Source of the DNA: Paguma larvata
Taxonomy: Eukaryota > Chordata > Mammalia > Carnivora > Viverridae
Reading direction: 5' to 3'
Assembly (NCBI GenBank): GCA_030068075.1
Contig: CM057835.1
Location: forward strand, 37,561,715 to 37,625,714
DNA: 64,000 nucleotides
Made by a program: the position numbers and the translations under genes. Of this stretch, positions 49,550-61,718 are shown piece after piece. Positions within the stretch are counted from its first letter, which is position 1, and each line of letters opens with the position of its first letter. The notes below the pieces were generated by a model. It worked only from the letters and a program-made list of their open reading frames with translations, was not told the DNA's origin and ran no database searches.

Positions 49550-49640
49550 CAGTTCAACAAATGGTTACTGAATATTTACTATGTGGCAATCATAAATTCA
49601 TAAAAGAATAAGAATTGGATCTTTCCCTTTAGTACCTTAT
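49550..49640 (-). repeat. L2 scrap
   Basis: TTCAACAAATGGTTACTGAATATTTACTATGTGGCAATC is the reversed L2 terminus. Confidence 0.45.
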
Positions 49641-50597
49641 ATTTCATAATTAAACATCTCTACAGATAGAGAATCTTCTTTGATATTTTGATAATTTGTC
49701 AAAATATTTTCCCATATACTGATTCTGTGTAACTTCTAATCTTTGATCTTCTGACAGGTAATAAAACACATTAATATCTTTAAATTTGATTCAACCATAT
49801 TTCTCCTCATAATCTCTGACAGTGTTTTTTTCAGGATTAGAATCTTCTAGTTCTTTGACCATATTTTATTACATGATTTAAAGTCCTTTCAACATGTAAG
49901 TTATATTTTTAGTAAGACATAATCAAGTCACTTAACATTTCTGTTCCTCAGTTTTTTCAGAAGTAAAACAAATATTATGCATTAGTTAAGGTTGCTTTTT
50001 TCAAGTTAAAAAATTATCTTTGGCTAAACTAAGTGAAAATAATACAAACAATGGGAATCTAATGGAGAGGTACTGGAATTTCTGACAGAATTCACAGAAG
50101 AGAGGTAAAAACTAAAAACAACCTCAATTTTAGAGGAAATCCAGTAACTCCAGTGATAGTAATTTTTGTGCTTTCTTTTGAGAGGTTAAGACGAAAAGAC
50201 CAGGTTCCAATGACTCCCTTTTCCTGTCTCACAGCTCTGAATTTTTCTAAGGTAGGAAGGGATTATGGCTGCTAAAACACACACATACATACGACACCAT
50301 TGCACATCACACATCACATAACTTTTTCATCCAGCCAAAGATAATCCTACTGAGTACTTACCACCTGTTTCACATAAACCTCAACCAATCTCATTCTTCC
50401 CCAAATGGAATGAAATCTAAGTCCAGCTATTGCACTCAGACATGGTGTTAGGGAGCCCCAGTCTCTAAGGCCAAATTACCCATAGATGTTCATTTCTTCT
50501 TTAGCTCTATAACATTGAAATTATGTAATTAATGGAATAATTAGTATATTTATCTACCATCACCACACCATATATACAAGAGTGGAAATAAAACTTA

Positions 50598-50778
50598 GGG
50601 ACACCTGGGTGGTTCAGTCAGTTAAGCGTCTGACTTTGGCTCAGGTCATGATCTTGCGGTTGGTCCCTGTGTTCAAGCCCCTCATCGGGCTGTCTGCTGT
50701 CAACACAGAACCTGCTTCAAATCTTCTGTCTCCCTCTTTCTCTACCTCCCCCCCATAAACGTTTTAGAAAAAAATTAA
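50598..50778 (+). mobile_element. CAN-SINE
   Basis: Head GGGACACCTGGGTGGTTCAG through CATAAACGTTTTAGAAAAAA. Body slightly shortened. Target duplication not clear. Confidence 0.92.
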
Positions 50779-51434
50779 AGAGATGAGAAATGTGGTTTAG
50801 TCTCCAGACACTTGACAGCAAAGAAATCCAGAAATATTTCACTCCTAGTTTCTGCACCTGATTCCAAAGCCAAAGATAGTATGACTAACCAGCTTCACTA
50901 CTCATTCCGCATTTTCTTTTCTGTAGCTAGCAGTTAACCTACTCAGAGTATTTTCCAGGTTGGATATCGGGGGATGAGATATTATCTCTACCTATGAGGA
51001 TTACCTTGACAGTATTTTCCTTTTGGCAAAGTAAAATGAAAAATGCTTCAGGTGCTCCTGTGGGCCTATGTCCCAACCCATTTTCGTTTTTTGGACCTCT
51101 TTCATTCCCTTGGTATTCAGGATGAGTGATCATGGCCAATACACAGCTCTTCTCTCTGTTCCCATAGTGGCCTGCACGGTGTGAAATGATCAGTTGTCTG
51201 TCTCTTTTTATGGAAGCATCCTTCTTACAGGCCAATGGAATGTAGAGCTGTAGAGAAAAGTTGTGAGAAGTGTCACTGGCATCTCAGAAAGGCCTTGTTT
51301 TCCAGACTGATATTGTGGCTAAGAGAGAGGCAGCCCCAAGAATCAGTAGCTGGTTTAGAGCATATATCACATCCTGAAAGGTAGCCCCTCAGACTCAGGT
51401 TGTATCCTTCAGTGGCATCACAGCTGAGTTTTTT

Positions 51435-51656
51435 ATTTTTGTTTTTTAAAAATATTTTTGATGAGAGAGAGAAAGACAGACAGACAGACAAAGGGCAAGT
51501 GGGGAGGGGCAGAGAGAAAGGGAGACACAATCCGAAGCAGGCTCCAGGCTCTGAGCTGTCAACACAGAGCCCCACGGCAAGGCTTGACTCAAAAAAGGTG
51601 AGATCATGACGTGAGTCGAAGTCAGCCGTTTAATGGACTGAGCCACCCAGGTGCCC
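51435..51656 (-). mobile_element. CAN-SINE
   Basis: Reverse orientation, with a (CAGA)n-type expansion near 51476-51490, ending GAGCCACCCAGGTGCCC. Flanked by a long direct repeat starting TGGCATCACAGCTGA (51412) and TGGCATCATAGCTGA (51657), about 23 bases with few mismatches. Confidence 0.95.
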
Positions 51657-52959
51657 TGGCATCATAGCTGAATTTTTTAATAGTTTATGCTATTCTTTTA
51701 CAAGGTACATACTTTGTCCATAATGGAGTAGAGAATAAGAATAGTAGTTCCATGGCAAATCTCTCAATTGTTTCATTTATTTTAGTGTGATGTGATTTCC
51801 TTAATTAAAATTAATGTTTTGTGTGTGAAAAGGGTAGTATATAAAACATTCTGAGGTTCACATGTGGTGGTGTTGGAGGAATAATGAGTTAGTAAAACGC
51901 AGGGCCAAGTCAAAAATAAGCATCCATTCTGTCGAGGACAAGTAACTACCCCCTCTGATTAGAGGCACCTAATGCAATTGCTCTGCCCTGAACTATTATG
52001 AAAGCTCTATCAATATCATCCTTCCTTCACCTTGTATTAAAAAGTCCTCTGAACATCCCCTTTTCAAGTCTCTATACCATTTGGCTACAGCCAAAGAGAT
52101 ATCATTAAAAACAACCTCTGAATATCTTTGTTCTAAAGAGAATATGTAACCCGATTTATCGCTAAAGGTCCTGTCCTTTTAGTGGATTTCATTCTCATTT
52201 GGGGCTATTCATGAAAGCAACTGTGCCATCACAGAGTGTGACAGGAAACCAGGCTGATATTTTTCATTCTCAATTTTTCAAAAAGAATTTCATTGAAGAC
52301 AGGAGACAGGGATTCACAGAAGGAGATCTTGTACGGCAGACTGCTCATACAGCACTGGGGCAATGGATAGGCTTATCTATCTCCTCCACTCAATCAGGGG
52401 GGCTGCTGACAATGCATAAATTTAGCACTGAATGAACCGGGTGGTGCTCAGTTCATGATGGCCAGCTGGATAAAGAGTCAGGAGCTTTATCAAAACGTAA
52501 AGTTATGTAAGATTTTATGCAGGGCCCTGCCCTAAATCTTGATCTTTACTGACAGAATTTCTCTGGGTGGAGATGACCCCAAGCTCAATGCCCAGTCCTG
52601 ATTGGCCACAGATCTAGAGTACCATTTGATCTACTTTGTCTTCATGAAGGCCAAGTGGAAAATCCACTCTCATTGCAATCTAACCCAGATGAAACCTACT
52701 TGGTGATGTGCCTTCTTCTTAGTGATAAACAGGTCAAGTTTTAAGAACTTCTCCTGTGGAGGGGAGAAACTGAATCTGTTTCTTTCTTACACCCAGTATT
52801 GGTTCTATAATTTTAAAGTCAATGTCCTTTAACATTTTAGTAATAGTCATTCCTGTATATACACACATATGTTTATTTACATTAGTAAACTCCTTAGTGT
52901 GAATGTTTGACTTCAAAATGTAGTGTCATTATTAGTACATGTTTAAGATAGCATTACTA

Positions 52960-53166
52960 GGAGTGCCTGAATGGCTCAGTCGGTTAGGCATCTGACCTTG
53001 ACTCAGGTCATGATCTCATGGTTTGTGAGTTCGAGCCCCACATCAGGCTGTCTGCTGTCAGCAGGGAGTCTGCTTCAGATCCTCTGTCCCTCTCTCTCTC
53101 TGTCCCTCTGCCCCTCACTAGCTCTCTCTCTTTTCCTCAAAAAATAAATACATATTTTAAAAAAAT
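52960..53166 (+). mobile_element. CAN-SINE
   Basis: Head GGAGTGCCTGAATGGCTCAG, CT-rich body, AAATAAATACATATTTT tail. Perfect 14-base target duplication AGATAGCATTACTA at 52946-52959 and 53167-53180. Confidence 0.95.
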
Positions 53167-53567
53167 AGATAGCATTACTAAATAGTTTATAATTTGGATT
53201 ATAGTTTTCAAATGCAAATTTAAAAAGACAACTTCTCTTGCTGATTATCTTTCCAAAGATATTTGTGGTGTTGAGGACTTGGAAGTGCAGGACTTTTGTA
53301 ATGAGCAGTTAATATTTTTGCGTATAAGAAGACAAAACATAAAACACAGAACAGGGCTATTTACTTAAGTTAATAAAAGTAATATGGAGGATGAGTAAAA
53401 TAGAAATCAAAGAATGGAAAAGTCATCAGAAGGATTTGAAGAAAGGGATTGAGAAAAGTGAGGAAGGAATTTCTAGGTGACAACTGCAAATGGACAAAGG
53501 GTGATAAAGGCAGGAATGTGTCAGAGTCTCTGGCTGTGGGAGGAACGGGGCTGCCCAGCAGAGGACT

Positions 53568-53625
53568 GATCTATCTATCCATCTATCGGCCCATCTATCT
53601 CTCTCTCACCTATCTATGTATCTAT
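53568..53625. repeat. (ATCT)n-like array
   Basis: Degenerate CTAT/ATCT units directly before the poly-A end of an L1. Confidence 0.75.
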
Positions 53626-53635
53626 TCATTTTTAT

Positions 53636-54800
53636 TTCAAGTTTTTATTTAAATTCTGATTAGTTAACACATAGTGTAATATTGGTTTCAAAAGTAGAAT
53701 TTAGTGATTTATCACTTCTATATGACCCCTAGTGCTCATCACAAGAAGCGCCTTCCTTAACACCCATCACCCATTTAGCCCATCCCCACCCACTTCCCTC
53801 CAGGAACCCTAAATTTGTTCTCTACAGTTATTAGTTTCTTATTGTTTGCCTCCCTCTCTCTCTTTTTTTTCTTCTTTCCCCTATGTTTATCTGTTTGGTT
53901 TCTTAAATTCCACACCTGAGTGAAATCATATGGTATTTATCTTTCTCTGACTGGCTTATTTCACTTAGCATAATACACTCCAGCTCCATCCACCTGATTG
54001 CAAATGGCAGGATTTCATTATTTTTGATGGCTGAGTAATATTCCATTGCATATATCTACATACCACATCTTCTTGATCCATTCATCAGTCTAGACATTTG
54101 GGCTCTTTCCATATTTGGCTATTGTTGATAATGCTGCCATCAACATCAGGGTGCATGCGCCCATTCAAATAAATATTTTGGTATCTTTTGAATAAATACT
54201 TAATAGTGCAATTGCTGGATCATGGAGTAATTTTTAACTTTTTGAGGAACCCCCATACTCTTTTCCAGAGTGACCGTACCAGTATGCATTCCCACCAACA
54301 GTGTAAGAGAGTTCCCATATCTCTGCATCCTCGCCAACATGTGTTGTTAATTTTTCACTCTGACAGTGATATCTGCGGTGATATCTACTTATAGTTTTGA
54401 TTTGTATTTTCCTGATGCTAAAAAATGTTAAACATCTTTTCATGTGTCTGTTAGCCATTTGTATATCTTCTTTCGAAACTTGTCTATTCATGTCTTTTGC
54501 CCATACTTAACTGGAATGTTTGTTTTTCGGGTGTTGAGTTTGGTAAGTTCTTCATAGATTTTGGATGCTAACCCATTATCTGATATATCATTTACAAATA
54601 TCTTCTCCCAATTTAAGTTTGCCTTTTAGCTTTGATGATTGTTTCCTTTGCTGTGCAGAAGTGTTTTATCTTGATGATGTTCCAATAGTTCATTTTTGCT
54701 TCATCTTGCCTCCAAAGATGTGTCTAGTAAAAAGTCGCTACCACTTATGTCATAGAGGTTGCTACCTGTGTTCTCACAAAGGATCCATTTAGACTGTATT
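53636..54800 (-). mobile_element. L1 LINE, 5'-truncated
   Basis: From a T-rich start (poly-A) through the reversed 3' UTR (AGTGCTCATCACAAG) into ORF2 C-terminal sequence, broken by stops. It contains the stretch near 54700-54760 that corresponds to the U2-bearing part of the L1 at 60 kb but without the insert. It begins next to an ATCT-type simple repeat. Confidence 0.88.
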
Positions 54801-54854
54801 ACTTGCTTCATATTGCAGAGTAGAGGGTTCTGTGGTATAAGATGTGGGGTATAA

Positions 54855-55141
54855 ATATATGATTTCACTCGTGGAATTTAAGAAACAAACAGATGAACGT
54901 GGCATGAGAGACAGAGGCAAGCCATAAAACAAACTCATAACTATAGGGAATAGCCTGAAGGTTAATGGAGGCGAGTGGGTGGGGGATGGTTTAAATGAAT
55001 GATGGGTATTAAGGAGGGCACTTGTGATGATCACTGGGTGTTGTATGTAAGTGATGAGTCACTAAATCCTATTCCTGAAACTAATATTACACTGTATATT
55101 AACTAACTAGTATTTAAGTAAAAACTTGTAAGGAAAAAAAA
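54855..55141 (+). repeat. L1 3'-end fragment with target duplication
   Basis: Starts GATTTCACTCGTGGAATT and ends in an A-run after GTGTTGTATGTAAGTGATG. Flanked by AAGATGTGGGGTATAA (54839-54854) and AAGATGTAGGGTATAA (55142-55157), one mismatch in 16. It lies head to head with the L1 at 53.6 kb. Confidence 0.88.
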
Positions 55142-55157
55142 AAGATGTAGGGTATAA

Positions 55158-57639
55158 CAATGGATACACTTTCATTTTTTTATAGGGGACCCTAGGCTGG
55201 GAGAAGATTTCGAGCAGAGATCAGGAGTAACAAAGTGATGAAGAGGGCTGGCACCTAAACTCTATTTTGCAAATAGCTTTTGAAGGATTTAAAAAGAAAA
55301 ATCTACTTTTTTTGGATATTAAGGCATGAATCTTTTGACGTAGGGTTATTTATATCTGTATTTTGGATTTAAAAGTTAGCTTTATGGTGAGATATTAAAG
55401 GCAGTTTTCTAAGAAGGAATCAAAAGACTAGAGGTAGAAGATCGTGGTGCATTTGAGGGAAGACAGTAAAAAACTTTTTGGACTCTATAAGCATCTGACC
55501 TGGATTTTAGGACTAACTTTCCAAATACCAGTATTAAAATGAGGATTATATATATATTTTTCCTATTCATTTTGCCCAAGGCACTTGGCCTAAAGGCCAT
55601 AATGAAGAGCTACCGAAAATAAATGAATAAGAATGTAGGTCAGGTGCTTTGGGAGATTTCAAATATATACACATCACATTATGTTCATATAGAGAGAGAT
55701 ACAGATATGCACACACATATTTGTATATTTATGTACTTAAATACACACATATCATACATTACCGTTATAGGTTAATTCTCTTTATATGGAGAGAGCTAAC
55801 CATTGAATCTGGTTCTGATGCAACTACCTCACACAAAATGCTTGTGACATTAGACATAATTGAAACAAATAGCATTTCTAGGGTCTGTACTAATTGGTGG
55901 AGGGAGTGGGAGTACGAAAGGAGAAAAAAGAACATGAACAACTTACCATTAGGGTTAGTGTCACTGCACCTTACAGGCAAGAGCCACAGCTGAGCTAACT
56001 TGGATGGCCCTCTCCACAACACTAAATCCATCCCAACAAAACTAACCTCGGAGCAATGGACCCAAACGTCCAACGACTTTCCTGATGTCACTGGATTCCA
56101 CACTACCTGTCATCACGTTCCGCGTTCTCCTCTGTTGCTAGGTACCCTGGGCACTCTTAATTTCCAAAGCTCCAGGTGCCAGTTTTTTTCCCTCGGTACT
56201 CGCACACAGGGTTTTGGGTTCCTATGCTATGGTCCCCAGGCTGAAACTTGAGGGAAGCACCCTTGCTCTGGGTCTGAGAAAGTGAAGGCCATACCTACAG
56301 ATCTCAGCACCGTACCCTCTGTATAGCAGCTCTGGACACACATGCCAGCAGCCACTTAGGATGGAGCAAACTATGTTGGGTAAGGAAGCAGATTTCCCCC
56401 TGAGAGCAATGAACTGTGAGTCGGGTATGATAATAGGAGTCTGAGATTTGTGGTTTCAAATTCTGGAAAAGTATCTTCAAGGAATAGAAAATAAAAATCG
56501 TTAACGTGGTTACGAGAACCCAGACAATAAAAAATGCTTCATTTAGTTTCAGTTTAATGTCTGCTCAATCTTTCTATTGAATTTTTCTAATATAGACATC
56601 AAAAACTTTGTTTTAAATTTTGATCGATAAAATAGTGGCATGTGATATTACTGGTTCTTTTAACATTTAAATGATAAAATGTGTGGATATATATTATATA
56701 CAAATAAGTAAATCATTCATTTTTTCTTTATAAAACATACTGATTTACTCAGGAATGAATTTAGTTACCTTGGTAACATCTGGAGTGAACTACTCTGTCT
56801 AAAAATATTTTCTCCTTTATTGTTTATACTTTATACCAAAATTATAAATACACGACTTTTATTAAAGATTCTCCCGAGATAATAATGTTTATCTTATTTA
56901 AAATGTGAATAAATGGTACACTAGTTACTAAATATGTATGATGATTTTGGATGAAAAAAACAGTTGTAGCATGTTTATTTCTTAGCTATAATAGATATTG
57001 CTTTTGTTTTCTGCCAGTATCCATTTCATGTGTGTAATATACTTTTAGGGTTATTCATTCTTTTAACATATTGATAAACATTTTTTACCTAAAATGTTTA
57101 TTATTTGTTAAAGGATTCTAGTACAAAAATGTTATATCACATTTTTCGTCATGAATTTAATAACTGGACTTGAATATGTACATGCTGCTTTTCTTTGGAC
57201 TTTCATGGAAAGAAAGAACTTAAATAATCAGAAACGATTTAGCATACTTTAGCATAGGATTTGACTTCACATAAAGGACATGTGCAATTTTATGAGTTGC
57301 TTATATAAATAATACCCCTAATTCTTTATTTCAAAACCTTATATATTTAATGGTTAAAAACTACGTTTTTGATTTCTCAATAGCTATGGCAAATATGTCA
57401 TATTATTTATGATCGGTTTCCTAAATTCCCTTATGTATGTTTTCTCTCCACATGAATTTTTTGAATGGATATGTACAAAGAGTAATTTATTAGTAGATCT
57501 TGCCATTTGGTTATGTTTTTACTTTTTCACAAAATAGTTTTAGAAAATTTTTAAAAATATTATTTTACTGAAAATTAAACTTAATTCCCTTTGTTTTCAT
57601 TTTCCATTGGAGCTGGAGACCTGTGCTTCCTCCAGACTC
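55158..57639. other. Unique intronic sequence, very AT-rich in its second half
   Basis: No repeat or frame is recognisable. 55980-56400 is relatively GC-rich; 56500-57590 is strongly AT-rich. The gap 58516-58964 is also empty. Confidence 0.5.
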
Positions 57640-58515
57640 TTGTCCGTCCTACTCTGTCTTACTTGTTCTTTTCTTAGGATTTTTTTGAGTGCCCTCTTGT
57701 TCTGCACTGCTGCTGCTCTGGTTTGGTCTTTCAACAGTGGCTTCTAGAGCTCTTAATGGTCCCATTTTGTTGCCTTCATCCCATTCTCCTCATCAGTCAG
57801 AGTAATCTCTTTAAAACACAATTTTGTTCATATCACTTTCTTTTTTTTTAATAATTTTTTTAACATTTTATTTTTGAGAGAGAGAGAGACAGACAGAGCA
57901 TGACTGGGGGAGGAGTAGAGAGAGAGACACAGAATCCGAAGCAGGCTCCAGGCTCCGAGCTGTCAGCACAGAGCCTGATGCGGGGCTCAAACTCATGACC
58001 TGAGCCAAAGTCGGACGCTTAACCAGCTGAGCCACCCAGGCGCCCCTGTTCGTATCACTTCTGACAATAAAATTGCTCCTATTTGCTCCCAAGGTACAAT
58101 CCAAGCTCTTAGTCCACAAAATACATTCTCTTCCTCCCTTTCTTATTCTTTTGTTTGCACTCAGCACCCCAGCCTTACTTCTCACCTGCCCTGCACTTTC
58201 CTTCCTCCGAGGTGTTACATCTGCTGGTCTCAAGGGGGGGAACTCTCTCCCCCAACTTCATCACCGGGTGAAAGCTTACTCATCTTTTGGAATTTAGCTC
58301 ACGGGCCACCTTCTTTAGGAAAACTTCTGCAATGTCTTTACCCCTTGTTTTGTATCAAAGCCTTTTTCTTTTGCATTTTAGTTGCACTTTTGTTTGTTTG
58401 TTTTTTCTGTCTCTTTTAATTATTTGTGAACTTACTGAAGGCAGAGTCTCTATTGGCCAAATATTTAACCTTCTTTTGGCCAAGCATAGGCATTCAATAA
58501 ATGTTGAATGAATGA
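57640..58515 (+). repeat. L2 LINE relic split by a SINE
   Basis: Before the SINE: CATTCTCCTCATCAGTCAGAG, TAATCTCTTTAAAACAC. After it: CCAAGGTACAATCCAAGCTC, GGAAAACTTCTGCAATG, ACTGAAGGCAGAGTCTC, ending TTCAATAAATGTTGAATGAATGAATG, the L2 3' terminus. Confidence 0.75.
57841..58046 (-). mobile_element. CAN-SINE inside an L2
   Basis: Reverse orientation, near-consensus, ending GAGCCACCCAGGCGCCCC. Flanked by TGTTCATATCACTT (57825-57838) and TGTTCGTATCACTT (58047-58060). Confidence 0.95.
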
Positions 58516-58964
58516 ATGAACAGGTGCGTTATACCTCTCCTCCAAATTTATATATTATTTTCATGAATTTAATTGATTAGAAGGCATCGATTTTCATTGC
58601 ATCCTACAAAAATAAAGCAAATGGGAATATTCAGAAATCTAAATATTACAAATATGAATATTATTACTCATGTGCACTCATATTTATTGACTTCATCAAG
58701 AGACTTTAACTACAGGAAACAGTCTAATACCTTTGTACTTCATAATCCTTTAACATTAATAGCAAATTGTTACCATAAATGCAAAAATGAAATTAAGAGA
58801 AATAGAATTTTCTTGTTTCATCTAAATTTTGCTTTATACTCCAAGTTAATTATTATTTATATGTTTTTCTTGATAAGTTTATCATTCATTTTAAAGCTAG
58901 AAATTTTCGACTAATTCTATGTCTTCCCCTTCCTTCCCATTTTGTTTTTTTTCTATAGTTATTT

Positions 58965-60755
58965 TATTCACTTTTTAATTTATTTATTTAAATTCAAGTT
59001 AGTTAACATACAGTGTATTATTGGTTTCAGGAGTAGAACCCAGTGATCCATAACTTACATATAACACCCAGTGCTCATCCCAACAAATGCCCACCTTAAT
59101 GCCCATCACCCATTTAGCCCATCCCCCCACTCTTCTCCCCTCCAACAGCCCTCAGTTTGTTCTCTGTATTTAAGAGTCTCTTGTGGTTTGCTTCCCTCTG
59201 TTTTTATCTTATTTTATTTTTTGTTCTCTTCCCCTGTGTTTATCTGTTTTGTTTCTTAAATTCCATCTCTAAGTGAAAGTCATGATGTTTGTCTTTCTCT
59301 AACTGACTTATTTCACTTAGTGTAATACAGTCTACTACCATTCTTTGTTGTTGCCAATGGCAACATTTCATTATTTTTGATCACCAGGTAATATCCCATT
59401 GTATATGAATACCCCCTTTTTTTTAGCCATTTATCAGTCGATGGACACTTGGCCTCTTTCCACAATTTGACTTTTGTTGATAGTGCTGCTATAAACTTTG
59501 GGGCGCACGTGTCCCTTCAAATCAGCATTTTTGTATCCTTTGGATAAATACCTAGTAGTGCAATAGTCAGGTCATAGGCTAGCTTTATTTTTTATTTTTT
59601 AAGGAATCTCCATACTATTTTCCAGAGTGGCTATACCACTTTGCATTCTCACCAGTAGTGCAAAAGTGTTCCCCTTTCTCTGCATCCTCACCAACATCTG
59701 TTGTTTCTTGAGTTGTTAATTTTAGCCACTCTGACTGGTGTGAGGTGATATCTCAGTGATTTGTATTTCCATGATGATGAGTGATGTTGAGCATATTTTC
59801 ATGTGTCTATTAGCCATCTGCATATCTTCTTCTGGAAAGTGTCTATTCATGTCTTCTGTCCATTTCCTCAAGAATTGTTTTTGGGTGTTGATGCTGATAA
59901 GTTCTTCATAGATTTTGCATACTAACCCTTTATCAAATATGTCATTTACAAGTATTTCTCCCATTAAGAAGTTTGTCTTTTAGTTTTGATAATTACTTTA
60001 TTCACTGTGCAAAAGCTTTTTATCTTGATGAGGTCCCAATAGTTCATTTTTTTGCTTTTGTTTCCGTTGCCTCCGGAGACATGTCTACACTTCTTCTTAG
60101 CCAAAAGACCAAGAAGGGATTCTGGAGACATGTCTAGTAAGACATGGCCCAGGTCAAAGAGGTTGCTGCCTGTTTTTCTCCTCTAGGATTTTGATGGTTT
60201 TCTATCTTACATTTAGGTCTTTCATCCATTTTGAATTTATTTTTGTGTATGGTGTAAGAAAAGTGGTCCAGGTTCATTCTTATGCATGTTGCTGTCCAGT
60301 TTTCCCAGCACCATTTGCTGAAGGGACTGTCTTTTTTCCATCGGATATTCTTTTCTGCTTTGTTGAAGATTCGTTGGTCATATGTTTGTGGGTCCATTTC
60401 TGGGTTTTCTGTTCTGTTCCATTTTCTGTTTTTGTCCCAATACCATACTTTCCTGATGATTACATCTTTGTAATACAGCTTAGAGTCCAGAATTGTGATG
60501 CCTCCAGCTTTGTTTTTCTTTTTCAACATTACTTTAGCTACTTAGGGTCTTTTCTGATCCCATAAAATTTTTAGAATTGTTTGTTCTAGATTTGTGAAGA
60601 ATGCTGGTGTTATTTTGATAGGGATTGCATTGAATGTGTAGACTGCTTTAGGTGGTATAAACATTTTAACAGGTTTTGTTCTTCTAATCCACAAGCATGG
60701 AATGTTTTTCCATTCCTTTGTGTTTTCTTCAGTTTCTTTCATAAGTTTTGAATCA
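58965..60755 (-). mobile_element. L1 LINE, 5'-truncated, carnivore type
   Basis: Read on the - strand it holds the 3' part of ORF2 and the 3' UTR. ORF2-like stretches with the familiar WNRTE, WCWENW and MNRHF signatures occur at 60134-60529, 60542-60742 and 59722-59964, separated by stops and frameshifts, so it is dead. The 3' UTR with the GATGAGCACTGGGTGT motif ends in a T-rich (poly-A) stretch near 58965. A U2 snRNA fragment is inserted at 60088-60123. Confidence 0.9.
60088..60120 (-). pseudogene. U2 snRNA 5'-end fragment (retropseudogene) inside an L1
   Basis: On the - strand these 33 bases match positions 1-33 of U2 snRNA at 28 of 33 sites, including the CTTTTGGCTAAGA core that holds the branch-point-pairing region neighbourhood. 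Only the first 33 of about 190 nucleotides are present, with no Sm site and no promoter, so it cannot be functional. It is bracketed by a perfect 13-base direct repeat (60075-60087 and 60124-60136), with three extra bases on the 5' side and no poly-A. Known: 3'-truncated, tailless snRNA pseudogenes flanked by direct repeats are a described product of retrotransposition. The host L1 resumes directly after the second repeat. Confidence 0.8.
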
Positions 60756-60817
60756 TATATATGTTGTAAATATTAGAGTATTAAAGTATCTGGTGCCATA
60801 CAGTTAAAAAGAAATTA

Positions 60818-61025
60818 GGGGCGCCTGGGTGGCTCAGTCGGTTGGGCGTCCGACTTTAGCTCAGGCCATGATCTTGTAGTTCGTGAGTTCAAGCCCCGCG
60901 TCAGGCTCTGTGCTGACAGCTCAGAGCCTGGAGCCTGCTTCCGATTCTGTGACTCCCTCTCTCTCTCTGCCCCTCCCCTGCTCACACTCTGTTTCTGTCT
61001 CTCAAAAATAAATAAATGTTTTTTT
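60818..61025 (+). mobile_element. CAN-SINE, near-consensus
   Basis: Intact GGCGCCTGGGTGGCTCAG head, CT-rich body and AAATAAATAAATG tail. Flanked by a near-perfect direct repeat TAAAAAGAAATTA at 60805-60817 and about 61026-61039. Inserted just beyond the end of the L1 that precedes it. Confidence 0.95.
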
Positions 61026-61559
61026 TAAAAAAGAAATTAATATTAACATTTAAGACTACATTTTTCACTGTTCTCCCTCCCATATTCCACATTTTCCATA
61101 TTCTAATCATTCCAACATATGTTAAACCAATTTTTTTTTGGTAATTTCTGTCACTTCTAAATGTTTGCTATTGTGAGTAACACTTTTGTAAAGGCCTTTT
61201 TACTTGCACAGATGCACACAATGATTGTTCTCTTTAGGTGTAGAAGTCCCAGAAGTGTAATGACTGGAGCAAAGGTTATGAGCACTTTTAATGTGTTAGA
61301 TGTATATTAAACACTCATAAAGCTTGAGCCAACATACATCCTGCTAGCATATAGATGATGCTTTTATCAGAGAATTTTCACCAAATCTGGATATTCTCAC
61401 TTGGAAAACAAAAACCGTCTGTGAAACAATTAACACAGTTTCTTTGTTTAAATTTACTTTTTTTTGAGATTGCATTGGAGATTGAACTGTTTTCCCTATT
61501 TTATCTTCTTCTTATTTCACTTCGTTTCTTCTTGGGCCTAAATGTGCCTACTAGATTAC

Positions 61560-61668
61560 AAATAACAATGGCTGCTTCACAAGTTATTGCTAAGGATAAA
61601 TTGCACAGGATATGTACAATTAGCACAATGTCAAGCAAGTAATAGGAGCGCAATAAATGTGAGTTGAA
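61560..61668 (+). repeat. MIR SINE relic just upstream of the NOL4 exon
   Basis: The end matches the 3' part of MIR: a GTACAATTAGCACAATG-type stretch followed by GCGCAATAAATGT. It ends about 50 bases before the splice acceptor, so the branch point lies in the short gap between them or at the MIR end. Confidence 0.6.
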
Positions 61669-61718
61669 GTAGAAACTGAATGGCACGTTAATTAAAATCA
61701 AAATATTCTTTTCAACAG

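Larger units (their letters stand above)
49641..52945. other. Intronic sequence between two SINEs and beyond
   Basis: Outside the SINEs at 50.6 and 51.4 kb, this holds no recognisable gene. The stretch 52440-52740 has a composition suggestive of an old LTR (GTCCTGATTGGCCACAG) but no boundary that I can defend. Confidence 0.4.
1..61718 (+). other. NOL4: Upstream intron of NOL4 (3' part)
   Basis: Inferred from the exon at 61719. No other segment combines an open frame, recognisable protein and plausible splice sites, so this is read as one intron of at least 61.7 kb, or several introns around exons too short to see. Its contents are AT-rich unique sequence plus the repeats listed separately. 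Large introns are typical of NOL4, which spans several hundred kb in other mammals. Confidence 0.7.

Noticed and set aside
53636..55141. Single L1 with twin-priming inversion
   Set aside because: Both parts contain the 3' UTR end and A-rich tail, and the right part has its own target duplication, so they are separate insertions.
56130..56150. Second RFX-like site GTTGCTAGGTACCC
   Set aside because: Only one half-site fits; the other half is too poor.
60088..60120. Functional U2 snRNA gene
   Set aside because: Only 33 of about 190 nucleotides are present, with no Sm site, 3' box or upstream promoter.
60134..60529. 131-codon minus-strand open frame as a possible gene
   Set aside because: Clear L1 ORF2 C-terminal region, part of a truncated and frameshifted element.
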